DNA of 64,000 nucleotides from Streptomyces spirodelae (GTDB lineage: Bacteria > Actinomycetota > Actinomycetes > Streptomycetales > Streptomycetaceae), in the NCBI RefSeq assembly GCF_017676385.1, contig NZ_JAFFZN010000014.1:123141-187140 (forward strand), written 5' to 3'. The notes under the pieces are model-generated. The model was not told the DNA's origin. It made no database searches and worked only from the letters and a program-made list of their open reading frames with translations. This document shows positions 8,543 to 16,829 of this stretch, in pieces. Each line of letters begins with the position of its first letter. Position 1 is the first letter of the stretch. Position numbers and translations under genes: made by a program.

Positions 8543-8558
8543 ATGCCCCCTAGGGGTA
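8543..8558. promoter_or_regulatory. CsoR-like palindrome upstream of the nuo-like operon
   Basis: The sequence ATGCCCCCTAGGGGTA centres on CCCCTAGGGG, a perfect 10-bp palindrome. It resembles operators of CsoR/RcnR-family metal or sulfur sensors, which bind C-tract/G-tract palindromes flanked by TA. It lies about 90 bases before nuoA, in the only promoter space of the operon. No CsoR gene is in the window, so the assignment is by pattern alone. Confidence 0.4.
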
Positions 8559-8646
8559 CGCCGGGCCAGCAGCGGCACGGACGGTGAAGGGAGCAGACCG
8601 GCATGGCGGTACGGCACGAACGGCGCTTGTACACGGCGAGGGGCCG

Positions 8647-8997
8647 ATGAACGGCTTCACCGCGTCGCTGGCGCTGCTGGGCGTCGCCCTGCTCGGCGTC
8701 GGTGGCGTCTACGGCGCGGCCCGGGCACTGCGGAGCCCGGCGGAGCCGCTGCCGGCTGGGCCGTTCGAGTCGGGGCTCGAGCCGAGCCAGCACGCGGTCA
8801 GCCGCTTCCACGTCCGCTGGTACACGGTCTCCATGCTCTTTCTCGCCTTCGACATGGAGATGGTCTTCATGTACCCGTGGACACGGGTCATCTCCGCCGT
8901 AGGCGCCTCCGCCGTGATCGAGATGTTCGTCTTCCTCGCGGTCCTGGTCGCCGGTGTACTGCACGCCTGGCGGGAAGGCGCACTGCGATGGACATGA
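8647..8997 (+). CDS. nuoA: NADH-quinone oxidoreductase subunit A-like
   Basis: A 116-residue three-helix membrane protein. Helix 1 is residues 1-25, and helices 2 and 3 are at about 58-80 and 85-108. The family motif AFDMEMVFMYPW, with its conserved acidic pair, is intact, as is the FESGLEP segment of the first loop. In complex I, NuoA packs at the joint between membrane and peripheral arms. The ATG at 8647 follows a GAGGGG site at short spacing. It opens an operon of eight genes that carries no separate nuoB, C, D, E, F, G or I. Confidence 0.9.
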   Translation: MNGFTASLALLGVALLGVGGVYGAARALRSPAEPLPAGPFESGLEPSQHAVSRFHVRWYTVSMLFLAFDMEMVFMYPWTRVISAVGASAVIEMFVFLAVLVAGVLHAWREGALRWT

Positions 8998-10163
8998 GGG
9001 CCCGACTGCTGAGGGCCACGGCCGCCAGGCCCCACGTGCTGCCGGTGAGCACTCCGGGAGGTACGGCGGCGCGGCTGGCCGCCGAGCGGTATCTCCGGCT
9101 CCATGACCTGCCGCTCGCCCTCACCCCGGCCGACGCCGACCTCCTGCTCGTCACCGGTCCCGACCGGTCGGCGCTGCGGCCCGCCGTCGACCGGCTGTGG
9201 CAGCACCTCCCGGCACCGCGCGCCCGCGCGCACGCCCCCACGGCGGACGCGGTCCCCGGCGCACTGGCGCGCTGCCGCGCCGACCTGGCCGACCACACCC
9301 ACAACGGTGACCGTGAGGGCGGCGGCCGTGACAGCGGCAGGGGCCACGAGGGCCACGGCGGCGGCATGGAGATGCCCGCCGGGTTGCCGATGGCCGGGAC
9401 GGGGGAAGATCGCGACGGGCTGTCGCTCGATCAACTCCATGTGTCACTCGGGCCGTTGCTCGCTGACTGGCCGAGTGGCCTGACTGTCCGCATGACGCTG
9501 CAGGGAGACGTCGTCCAGGAGGCCGAGCCGAGCCGGCAGCAGCTCGGCGACGACGGGCCGGCACCGCTCTGGGCCGAGCCGTGGGCGCGGGCTGCCGGTG
9601 GGGAGCCGGTGACCGTGGAAGAGGCGGCCCGGCGGCGGGCGGCGGCTCATCTGGACAGTCTGGGACGGCTGCTGGCCGTCGCGGGGTGGGCAGGTGCGGC
9701 GGCCACGGCCAGGCGGCTGCGGGACGAGCTGCTCGACGGCACACCCGGTGCCGCGCTCCGGCCGGAGGTGCGGCGCTTCGCGCGCCGGGTCGGACGGTCC
9801 AGGACGCTGTACTGGCTGACGCGCGGGATGGGCGTACTGGACGGGGAGCGGGCGCGCGCCGCCGGGGTGAGCGGCCCCGCCGCGCGGGCCGGCGGGGATG
9901 TGCCCGCGCGCTACCGGACCTGGCTGGAGGACATCGTGGGCGATGTCGACCGGCTGGGGGAGACCGCGCCGCTCGACCCTGCCGAAGAGGGCCCGCGTGG
10001 CGGAGGGGTCGGGGAGCGGTGGCCGTCCGCCGCGCTGGTGCGGGTGCTGCCCGAACTGCTGGAGGGCGCCGAGCTGGCGGCGGCCCGGTTGATCGTGGCC
10101 AGCCTCGATCCGGACCCGGACGAACTGGCCGCTGCCCCGCAGGAGGTGGGAATCCATGGTTGA
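8988..10163 (+). CDS. Degenerate NuoB-NuoD-like fusion without Fe-S ligands
   Basis: A 391-residue soluble protein I read as remnants of two complex I subunits in one chain. Residues about 15-95 follow the NuoB fold (ADLLLVTGPDRSALRPAVDRLW, then PxPR). A His/Gly-rich linker spans about 103-147. From about 150 it follows NuoD: LHVSLGPLLADWPSGL matches the usual GPQHPxxHG start, and GMGVLDGERARAAGVSGPAARAGG matches the NuoD central block. There is one cysteine, so the NuoB N2-cluster ligands are absent. It overlaps nuoA; ATG 8994 is an alternative start. Its position between nuoA and nuoH supports a subunit role. Homology is judged by eye. Confidence 0.6.
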   Translation: MDMRARLLRATAARPHVLPVSTPGGTAARLAAERYLRLHDLPLALTPADADLLLVTGPDRSALRPAVDRLWQHLPAPRARAHAPTADAVPGALARCRADLADHTHNGDREGGGRDSGRGHEGHGGGMEMPAGLPMAGTGEDRDGLSLDQLHVSLGPLLADWPSGLTVRMTLQGDVVQEAEPSRQQLGDDGPAPLWAEPWARAAGGEPVTVEEAARRRAAAHLDSLGRLLAVAGWAGAAATARRLRDELLDGTPGAALRPEVRRFARRVGRSRTLYWLTRGMGVLDGERARAAGVSGPAARAGGDVPARYRTWLEDIVGDVDRLGETAPLDPAEEGPRGGGVGERWPSAALVRVLPELLEGAELAAARLIVASLDPDPDELAAAPQEVGIHG

Positions 10164-11085
10164 GGCGGCGGGCTGGTGGTCGCTGCTGGTGGCGCCCGCG
10201 CTGCTGCTGGCCGGTGCGGTGCTGGCGGTCGCCGGGGACGCACTGCTGGCGGCGCGGGACGCCGGGCGGCCCCGCAGTGCCGTGGCCGCGGCGCGTCCGC
10301 TGCTGGAGGTGCCGCGGCTGCTGGCGGCGCAGCCCCGCCGGATGCCGGCCCCCGATCGGCTGCTGTGGCGGCTGGGCGTGGTGACCGTCCCGGTCTCGGC
10401 GGTGCTGTCGGTACTGGTGATCCCGTTCGGGCACCGGACCGTCGCCGATCTGTCGGTCGGCGTCGTCTGGTTCAACGCCATGGAGGTGTTCACCTGGGCG
10501 GGGCTGTGGCTGGCCGGCTGGGGCCCGAACGCGGTCTTCTCCCTGGTCGGCGGCTACCGGTTCGTCGCCCAGGGGCTCGCCTACGAGCTGCCGTTGATGT
10601 TCGCCCTCATCACGGCGGCCACCGGCGCCGAGTCGCTGCGGGTCGGGGACATCGTGGCGGCGCAGCAGGGGCTGTGGTTCGCGGTGTGGATGCCGGTCGC
10701 CTTCGTCGTGTACCTGGCGGGCGTGTCGGCGCTCTGCTTCCTGGGGCCGTTCGGCTATCCGGTGGGCCGGGACATCGCCTCCGGCGTGCTCGGCGAGACC
10801 ACGGGTGCCGACCGGTTGCTGCTGCGCGCCGGCCGGTGGCTGTGGCTCGTCTCCGGCGCCGCGATGGCGGTCCCGCTGTTCCTGGGCGGCGGAGCCGGAC
10901 CCTGGCTGCCCGCCTGGGCCTGGTCGTCGCTGAAGACGCTGCTGGTGCTCGCCGTACTGGTGTGGGTGCTGCGACGGCTGCCGGTGCTGCGTGCCGACCG
11001 GTACGTGGAGTTCGCCTGGGTCGTCCTCATCCCGCTGGCCATCGTGCAGGCGCTGGTGCCCGCTCTGGTGGTGCTGAACCGCTGA
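10156..11085 (+). CDS. nuoH: NADH-quinone oxidoreductase subunit H-like
   Basis: A 309-residue membrane protein with about eight helices. In complex I, NuoH forms the quinone chamber floor and links it to the proton-pumping arm. The central block (WFNAMEVFTWAGLWLAGWGPN, then YRFVAQGLAYELPLMFALIT) and the C-terminal half are recognisable, including the conserved Glu after YE. The first cytoplasmic loop differs: the usual ER(R/K)-LGRIQ-RPGPNRVG segment is replaced by an Ala/Arg-rich sequence. That loop normally contacts NuoB and quinone, so the change parallels the degenerate upstream protein. The start overlaps the previous gene by 8 bases. Confidence 0.85.
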   Translation: MVEAAGWWSLLVAPALLLAGAVLAVAGDALLAARDAGRPRSAVAAARPLLEVPRLLAAQPRRMPAPDRLLWRLGVVTVPVSAVLSVLVIPFGHRTVADLSVGVVWFNAMEVFTWAGLWLAGWGPNAVFSLVGGYRFVAQGLAYELPLMFALITAATGAESLRVGDIVAAQQGLWFAVWMPVAFVVYLAGVSALCFLGPFGYPVGRDIASGVLGETTGADRLLLRAGRWLWLVSGAAMAVPLFLGGGAGPWLPAWAWSSLKTLLVLAVLVWVLRRLPVLRADRYVEFAWVVLIPLAIVQALVPALVVLNR

Positions 11086-11151
11086 CGAGCCCGGCCTTGC
11101 CGAACCGCTGAGGGACAACCGCTGAGGGACAACCGAGGGAGGAGACACGAC

Positions 11152-11721
11152 GTGGACACCCTGGAGTCGGCCCTGCTGGCGGCGTTGGGGGTGGTCGCCC
11201 TGGTCACCGCTGTGCTGGTCTTCACCTGCGACTCGATGGCCCGGGTCACCTTCGCGCTGCTGGCCTCCCTGTGCTGCGTCGGCGGCGTGGTGGCGGTGCT
11301 GGGCCTGCCGTATCTGGGCGTGGTGACCGTGCTGATGATGGTGATGGAGATGGTCGTGATGGCCGTCTTCATGATCGCCTACATGATGAACCCGGCCGGT
11401 CTGATGCCGATGTCGATGCTGCACAACAAGCGCGGCTCGCTCGCCGTCAGCGGTGCGGTCTTCGCCACGCTGGTGGCGGCCGTCTTCCTGACGCCCTGGC
11501 CCGCCCAGGTGGGCGAGCCGCCGCCGGACACCACCTTCCAGGTCGGCAAGGCGCTGATGGGCGAGCAGATGCTGACGATGGTCGTGCTGGGCTTCGTGCT
11601 GCTGGCCACCATGGTCGGGGCTACGGTGCTGGCCACCCGCCGTGGGCGCTACGACCGCTTCGGCGACGACCTCGACCTGCGGCCTGCCCGGGACCCCGTA
11701 CGGGGAGGGGTGGGACGGTGA
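11152..11721 (+). CDS. nuoJ: NADH-quinone oxidoreductase subunit J-like
   Basis: A 189-residue protein with five predicted helices, the NuoJ arrangement. The GTG at 11152 has a strong GGAGGAG site 7-8 bases upstream. Helix 3 (about residues 58-80) is Met-rich with a VLMMVMEMVVMAVFMIAYMM run and contains a Glu at the position of the NuoJ acidic residue. The C-terminus is a short basic tail. NuoJ lies between NuoA and NuoK in the membrane arm. The stop overlaps the nuoK GTG, so translation is coupled. A 66-base gap with two GCTGAGGGACAACC repeats separates it from nuoH. Confidence 0.85.
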   Translation: MDTLESALLAALGVVALVTAVLVFTCDSMARVTFALLASLCCVGGVVAVLGLPYLGVVTVLMMVMEMVVMAVFMIAYMMNPAGLMPMSMLHNKRGSLAVSGAVFATLVAAVFLTPWPAQVGEPPPDTTFQVGKALMGEQMLTMVVLGFVLLATMVGATVLATRRGRYDRFGDDLDLRPARDPVRGGVGR

Positions 11722-12023
11722 CCTTCGAACTCGTTCTCGTACTCGCCGCCGGGCTCTTCTGCGTCGGGCTGTTCGGTGCGCTCTCCCAGCAGTCCATCGT
11801 CATGATCATGATGGGGATCGAGCTGATGATCGGCGGGATCATCGTCGCCGCCGCCGCGTTCTGGCACTTCCTCGCCCCGGTCGCAGCCAGTGGACAGGTC
11901 GTCGTCGTGGCCGCCGTGGTGGCCATGGCGGTGGAGATGGCCCTGGGCTTCGCGGTCACGACCGCGATCTACCGCGCCCGCCGGGTCGATACGACCGACA
12001 TGGCGGAGGACCTGAAGGGATGA
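11718..12023 (+). CDS. nuoK: NADH-quinone oxidoreductase subunit K-like
   Basis: A 101-residue three-helix protein with the MrpC/NuoK fold. Helix 1 is at about residues 3-25, helix 2 (IVMIMMGIELMIGGIIVAAAAF) about 27-50, and helix 3 (VVVVAAVVAMAVEMALGFAVT) about 62-85. The two functionally key glutamates, in GIELM of helix 2 and VAMAVEMALG of helix 3, are both kept, so its proton-channel chemistry could work. The GTG start overlaps the nuoJ stop and the stop overlaps the nuoL ATG, so all three are translated as a coupled set. Confidence 0.9.
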   Translation: MTFELVLVLAAGLFCVGLFGALSQQSIVMIMMGIELMIGGIIVAAAAFWHFLAPVAASGQVVVVAAVVAMAVEMALGFAVTTAIYRARRVDTTDMAEDLKG

Positions 12024-13897
12024 GCGCACTGCTGTGGGCGCTGATCGCCCTCCCGCTGGGCGCCGGGACCGTGCTCGCCCTCAGCGGGCGGCGCTGGAAC
12101 GGGTACGTACCCGTCGCCGCTCTCGCCACCGCGCTGGCGGCCCTCGGGCTCGCCGTGGCGGTCGCGTTCGCCCGGCCCCAGGTGAGTGCCCCGCTGTTCG
12201 CCGGCGTACGGGCCGGGCTGCGGGTGGACGGCCTGTCGGCCGTCATGGTGGTCACCGTCGCGGCCGTCACCGCCGCCGTCCTCGCCTTCTCGGCCGGGGA
12301 GATGGGCCCGGGGGAGGACCGGGGCCGGTTCTTCGGGGTGATGCTGCTGTTCGCCGGCGCGATGCTGGTCACCGTCACGGCGACCACGCTGGCGCTGCTG
12401 CTGATGGCCTGGGAGCTGATGGGCGCCACCAGTTGGGCCCTGATCGGCTACTGGTGGCGGCAGCCCCGCCGGGCGCAGGCGGCCGACACCGCGTTCCTGA
12501 CCACCCGCACTGCGGACCTGGGGCTGTATCTCGCGGCGGGTGCCGCCATGGCGGGCGGCGTCGGCTCACTGCGACTGGACGCGCTGTCGTTCGCGGGGGG
12601 TGGCTGGCTGCACCTGGTGAGCGCGGGTGTCGTGGTGGCGGCGCTGGGAAAGTCGGCGCAACTGCCCTTCTCCTTCTGGCTGTCGCGGGCGATGGAGGGA
12701 CCCAGCCCGGTCTCCGCGCTGCTGCACTCGGCCGCCATGGTCGCCGCGGGCGCGTATCTGCTGCTGCGGCTGCACCCGCTGCTGACCGCGACGGGCTGGG
12801 CCGGGCCGCTGGTCGCCTGGACCGGTGCCGTCAGCGCGCTGGCGCTGGGCGTGGTCGCTGCCGCCCAGCGCGACCTCAAACAACTGCTGGCCGCCTCGAC
12901 CTGTGCGCAGCTGGGCTTCATGGTGCTCGCCGCAGGCAGCCGGGGAGTCGCAGCCGGGACCGTGCAACTGGTCGCGCACGCCGCTGTGAAGGCCGGCCTC
13001 TTCCTGGCCGCGGGCGCCTGGCTGACCGCGCTGGGCACCCAGCAGCTTCCCGCGCTGAAGGGCGCGGCCCGCCGCCTCCCGCCGGTCGGCGCCGCGTTCA
13101 CGGTGGGGGCGCTGACCCTGGCAGGGCTCGCGCCGCTCTCCCTGTGGGCCGCCAAGGACGAGGTGCTCGCCGCGGCGCTCGCCGAGAGCCCCGGTCTGTA
13201 CGCGGTGGGCCTGGCGGCAGGCGCCGTCTCGGCGGTCTACAGCGTCAAGGCGCTGTGGTACGTGACCCGGCCGCAGCCCGTTCACCCGGCCGTCGGTCCG
13301 GCCACCGGTTCGGCCGCTGGTCCCGCTGCCCCCCTGGATCGTTCCGCCGTGCTGCCGCTGTGGGTGCTCGCCGCTGCCGCCGCCGTTCTGGGCGTGCTGG
13401 CGCTGCCCGGCCCGGCCCACTGGCTGCGCGCTCTCCTCGGTGCGCGCGGCGAGCCGTCGCCGCACCCGTGGGAGGCGGGGGTCTCCGCAGCGGTCGCCCT
13501 CATCGTCACAGGCGTCATGTGGTGGTTGCTGCCGCGCTTGCCGGACTCAGCGCGGGCCGCGGCCCCGTGGGCGGCGGGCTGGCTGCACCTCGAACGGGCC
13601 GCGCACGCGCTGCTCGTACGGCCCGTCATGGCGCTGGCCCGTGCGCTGGCCGTCTTCGACGACCGGGTCGTGGACGGCGCGGCGCGGCAGCTCGCGCGGG
13701 GCGGTCTGGCCCTGGCCGGGCTGGCGGGCCGTGCCGACGACCGCGGACTGGACGCCGCGGTGGGTGCGGTGGCCGCCGGGGCCCGCCGTCTCGGCTCCTT
13801 GGCGCGGCGCCCCCAGACCGGAGTGCTGCACCAGTACTACGCCCAAGCCGTCGTCGGCTTCGCGGTGCTGACCCTGATCGTGCTGTTGGTGAGGTAA
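12020..13897 (+). CDS. nuoL: NADH-quinone oxidoreductase subunit L-like antiporter
   Basis: A 625-residue antiporter-like subunit, the usual NuoL length, with about 16 helices and a long C-terminal lateral region. Pumping residues seem conserved: Glu in LLLMAWELMGATSW of helix 5, Lys in VVVAALGKSAQLPF of helix 7, and His in SPVSALLHSAAMV. AAQRDLKQLLAASTCAQLGFM marks the later broken helix. Pro/Ala-rich sequence lies around residue 430-440. ATG 12020 overlaps the nuoK stop. In complex I this is the most distal pump; here no NADH-oxidising module is encoded to drive it. Confidence 0.9.
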   Translation: MSALLWALIALPLGAGTVLALSGRRWNGYVPVAALATALAALGLAVAVAFARPQVSAPLFAGVRAGLRVDGLSAVMVVTVAAVTAAVLAFSAGEMGPGEDRGRFFGVMLLFAGAMLVTVTATTLALLLMAWELMGATSWALIGYWWRQPRRAQAADTAFLTTRTADLGLYLAAGAAMAGGVGSLRLDALSFAGGGWLHLVSAGVVVAALGKSAQLPFSFWLSRAMEGPSPVSALLHSAAMVAAGAYLLLRLHPLLTATGWAGPLVAWTGAVSALALGVVAAAQRDLKQLLAASTCAQLGFMVLAAGSRGVAAGTVQLVAHAAVKAGLFLAAGAWLTALGTQQLPALKGAARRLPPVGAAFTVGALTLAGLAPLSLWAAKDEVLAAALAESPGLYAVGLAAGAVSAVYSVKALWYVTRPQPVHPAVGPATGSAAGPAAPLDRSAVLPLWVLAAAAAVLGVLALPGPAHWLRALLGARGEPSPHPWEAGVSAAVALIVTGVMWWLLPRLPDSARAAAPWAAGWLHLERAAHALLVRPVMALARALAVFDDRVVDGAARQLARGGLALAGLAGRADDRGLDAAVGAVAAGARRLGSLARRPQTGVLHQYYAQAVVGFAVLTLIVLLVR

Positions 13898-13904
13898 CCC
13901 ACTC

Positions 13905-15410
13905 GTGCTGACCGTCGTCACTTTTCTGCCCCTGCTGGCCTGCGCCGTGCTCGCCCTGGCGCCGCGTGCGGTCCCGGACCGCGCCTGTGTGTGGGCGTGG
14001 ATCGGTACGGCCGCCGCCGACCTGGCGCTCGTCGTCGCGCTGTGGGCGGGGTTCGACACACGCGGCGGAATGCAGTACGAGCAGCGGGTGCGGTGGATGC
14101 CCAGCGCGGGCGTGGGCTACCACGTCGGTGTGGACGGCCTGTCGCTGCCCCTGGTGGCGATGGTCTGCGTGCTGTTCCTGGCCACCGCCGTCTACGCGCT
14201 GCGCGAGACCCGCCGGGTGCGGACCTTCGTGTGCCTCTTCCTGTTTCTGCAGACGGTCAGCATCGGCCTGTTCGTCGCTCTCGACCTGATCCTCTTCTTC
14301 GTCTTCTTCGACCTGTCCATCGTCGGCATGTACTTCGTCATCACCGGCTGGGGCCATGGCGAACGCGCCCGTGCGGCAGCGCTGAAGTTCTTCCTCTACA
14401 CCTTCACCGGCTCGCTCGCGCTGCTGCTCGGCTTCATCGGCCTCTACCTGGCGGCGGACCCGCACACCTTCGACCTGGTGGAGCTGACCCGCCGCAACCC
14501 GCTGGCCGGGCAGGGCCTCTACGCCGGGCTCGTGCTGCTGGCCATCGGCGCGGGACTGGCCGTCAAGACCCCAACCGTGCCCGTCCACACCTGGCTGCCC
14601 CCCGCGCACACCGACGCGCCCGCCGCGGGCTCCGCCATCCTGGCCGGCGTCCTGCTGAAGATGGGCACCTACGGGTTCGTCCGCATCGCCATGCCGCTGC
14701 TGCCCGGCAGTTGGCGCCATTACGCGCTGGTGTTCGTCGTCGTGGGCGTGGTCTCCGTGGTGTACGGGGCCCTGGTGGCGCTGGCCCAGACCGACTTCAA
14801 GCGGATGGTCGCCTACACCTCGGTCAACCACATGGGGTACGTGGTGCTGGCCGTCGGCGCCGCCGGAACCCTCGCGGGCAGCGACGTGCAGGCGCGCTCC
14901 CTCGCGGTCACCGGAGCGGTCGTGCAGATGGTCAGCCACGGTCTGCTGACCGGCGCGCTCTTCCTGCTCACCGGAGTGCTCTACGACCGGGGCCGCACAT
15001 ACCGGATGGACGCGTACTCCGGCCTGGCCGCGCACACTCCACGGTTCGCGGCCGCCACCGGCGTCGCCGCGTTCGCCGGACTCGGCCTGCCCGGCTTCTC
15101 CGGATTCATCGCCGAGTTCCAGATCTTCACCGGCAGCCTCGCCTCCCAGGCCACCGCGACCGCCGTGGCCCTGCTGGGCATCCTCATCACCGCCGCGCTG
15201 TTCCTGCGTGCCCTGCGAACCCTCTTCCTCGGGCCGCCACGCCTGCCCGCCGGGATTCCGGCGGCCGGCGTCGTCGACCTGCGCCCCAGCGAGGCGGTGG
15301 CCACCGTGCCGCTGCTGGCGCTGGCGCTGCTCATCGGCGTCGTCCCCCGGTTCCTGCTGGACGTGGTCGAACCGGCCGGCCGTGCCGTGACGGAGCTGGT
15401 GGCCCGGTGA
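13905..15410 (+). CDS. nuoM: NADH-quinone oxidoreductase subunit M-like antiporter
   Basis: A 501-residue antiporter-like protein with 14 predicted helices. The GTG at 13905 has GAGG about 10 bases upstream. The helix 7 and 8 block is canonical (GLAVKTPTVPVHTWLPPAHTDAP, with the buried Lys and His; then AGVLLKMGTYGFVR). The helix 5 acidic residue, normally Glu, is Asp136 here (FFVFFDLSIVGMYF), a conservative change at a residue needed for pumping. QTDFKRMVAYTSVNHMGY marks helix 12. The stop overlaps the nuoN start in a GTGA arrangement. Confidence 0.9.
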   Translation: MLTVVTFLPLLACAVLALAPRAVPDRACVWAWIGTAAADLALVVALWAGFDTRGGMQYEQRVRWMPSAGVGYHVGVDGLSLPLVAMVCVLFLATAVYALRETRRVRTFVCLFLFLQTVSIGLFVALDLILFFVFFDLSIVGMYFVITGWGHGERARAAALKFFLYTFTGSLALLLGFIGLYLAADPHTFDLVELTRRNPLAGQGLYAGLVLLAIGAGLAVKTPTVPVHTWLPPAHTDAPAAGSAILAGVLLKMGTYGFVRIAMPLLPGSWRHYALVFVVVGVVSVVYGALVALAQTDFKRMVAYTSVNHMGYVVLAVGAAGTLAGSDVQARSLAVTGAVVQMVSHGLLTGALFLLTGVLYDRGRTYRMDAYSGLAAHTPRFAAATGVAAFAGLGLPGFSGFIAEFQIFTGSLASQATATAVALLGILITAALFLRALRTLFLGPPRLPAGIPAAGVVDLRPSEAVATVPLLALALLIGVVPRFLLDVVEPAGRAVTELVAR

Positions 15411-16819
15411 ACGAGAACGTCGCAGCACTCCTGCCAGAGACGGCGCTGGTCGCCGCAGCCGTCTGCGGCCTGCTCGCCGGGAGCTGGCTGCCCCGCCGCC
15501 GCCAGTGGGCCGTCGCGGTGCTCGCCGCCGCCGCGTGTGTGACGGGACTGGTGGCCACCTCGGTCACCATGGCGACCGGCGGCGAACAGACCGTCTTCTC
15601 CCGTACGTTCGCCGTCGACACCGCCACCGACGCCGGACGGCTGACCGTGCTGGCCGCGCTGCTGCTGATCGTGACGCTGTCCGCCGAGTCGGTGCGCGGC
15701 CACAAGCGCGAGAGCGAGTTCTACGTCCTGCTGCTGCTGACCGGTGCGGGCACGCTGGTCCTGGTCGGTGCGAACGACCTGCTGACGCTGTTCGCCGGCT
15801 ATCTGCTGGCCAGCCTGCCCGGCTATGTCCTGGCCGCGTTCGCCAAGGACGCGCCGGGCACCGAAGCGGCCCTGAAGTACTACCTGTTCGGCGCGCTGCT
15901 GGGTACCACCATGCTCGCCGGTGTCGCGCTGCTGTACGGCGCCGGGGGCGCGACCCTCTACCGGCACCTGCGCATCGGGCTGCCCACCGCCGGCTACGGA
16001 CTGGTGGCCGTCGGACTCGTCGCCGTACTCGCCGGACTGCTCTTCAAGGCCGGTGCCGTGCCCGCGCACTTCTGGGTGCCCGACGTCACCGAGGGCGCCA
16101 CCGCGCCGGTCGCCGCCTACGTCACCACCCTGCCGAAGATCGGCGGCCTGATCGCCGGCTTCCGGCTGCTGCACCAGGCGCTGCCGCTCAGCGACGTCAA
16201 TTGGCCTCTGCTGCTCGCCGTTCTGGCGGCGGTCTCCATGACGTGGGGCAACCTCGCGGCGTTCTTCCAGGCCAGCGTCAAGCGGCTGCTCGCCTACTCC
16301 ACCATCAGCCAGGTCGGCTACCTGCTGATGGCCCTCGCCGTCGCCACCCGCACCGACCTCGCACAGCGAGCTCTGCTGTTCTACCTGGCCGCCTACGCGC
16401 TCACCAACATCGGTGCGTTCGCCGTCGTCACAGCGCTGCCCCGAGCGCGCTCGCTGGCGGACTACCGGGGGCTGGCCCGGCACCGGCCAGGGCTCGCCGC
16501 CGTCCTCCTCGTCTGCCTGCTGGGCCTGGTCGGCACCCCGCCCACCGGCGTCTTCCTCGGCAAACTGGAGGTGTTCAGCGCCGCCGTTGACGGCGGCTAC
16601 AGCTGGCTGGCGGCCGTGGCCGTCGCCAACACGGTTGCCTCTCTCTTCTACTACCTGCGCTGGCTGGCCCCGGTCGTCCGCCCCGGCGAGTCCCACCGCG
16701 CCGCCGTACTGGGACCGCTGACCACCGGCACGGCCTACACCGCCGGCACCGCCTCGCTCCTGCTGGGCCTCGCCGGCGGCGCGGTCCTCCCCCTGGCCAC
16801 GGGCCCCCTGCTGGGCTGA
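15407..16819 (+). CDS. nuoN: NADH-quinone oxidoreductase subunit N-like antiporter lacking the helix 5 Glu
   Basis: A 470-residue antiporter-like protein with 14 predicted helices, the usual NuoN length. Lysines of the channel are kept (LFKAGAVPAHFWVPDV, TTLPKIGGL and FLGKLEVF). The helix 5 motif, normally LFxGxELLSLPLY, reads LFAGYLLASLPGY: the glutamate essential for pumping is Leu133. The neighbouring antiporter NuoL keeps Glu and NuoM has Asp. The start overlaps the nuoM stop (GTGA at 15407-15410). This is the last gene of the operon; the next gene is convergent only 10 bases away. Confidence 0.9.
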   Translation: MNENVAALLPETALVAAAVCGLLAGSWLPRRRQWAVAVLAAAACVTGLVATSVTMATGGEQTVFSRTFAVDTATDAGRLTVLAALLLIVTLSAESVRGHKRESEFYVLLLLTGAGTLVLVGANDLLTLFAGYLLASLPGYVLAAFAKDAPGTEAALKYYLFGALLGTTMLAGVALLYGAGGATLYRHLRIGLPTAGYGLVAVGLVAVLAGLLFKAGAVPAHFWVPDVTEGATAPVAAYVTTLPKIGGLIAGFRLLHQALPLSDVNWPLLLAVLAAVSMTWGNLAAFFQASVKRLLAYSTISQVGYLLMALAVATRTDLAQRALLFYLAAYALTNIGAFAVVTALPRARSLADYRGLARHRPGLAAVLLVCLLGLVGTPPTGVFLGKLEVFSAAVDGGYSWLAAVAVANTVASLFYYLRWLAPVVRPGESHRAAVLGPLTTGTAYTAGTASLLLGLAGGAVLPLATGPLLG

Positions 16820-16829
16820 TGCGGAGCGC

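Noticed and set aside
9151..11424. Minus-strand open frame of 757 codons opposite the nuo-like genes
   Set aside because: It is a Gln/His/Arg-rich antisense shadow of clear NuoH/NuoJ and the fusion protein; long stop-free antisense frames are normal in this GC range.
13626..15428. Minus-strand open frame of 600 codons opposite nuoL/nuoM
   Set aside because: Gly/Gln/Asp-rich low-complexity antisense of a strongly supported NuoM gene.
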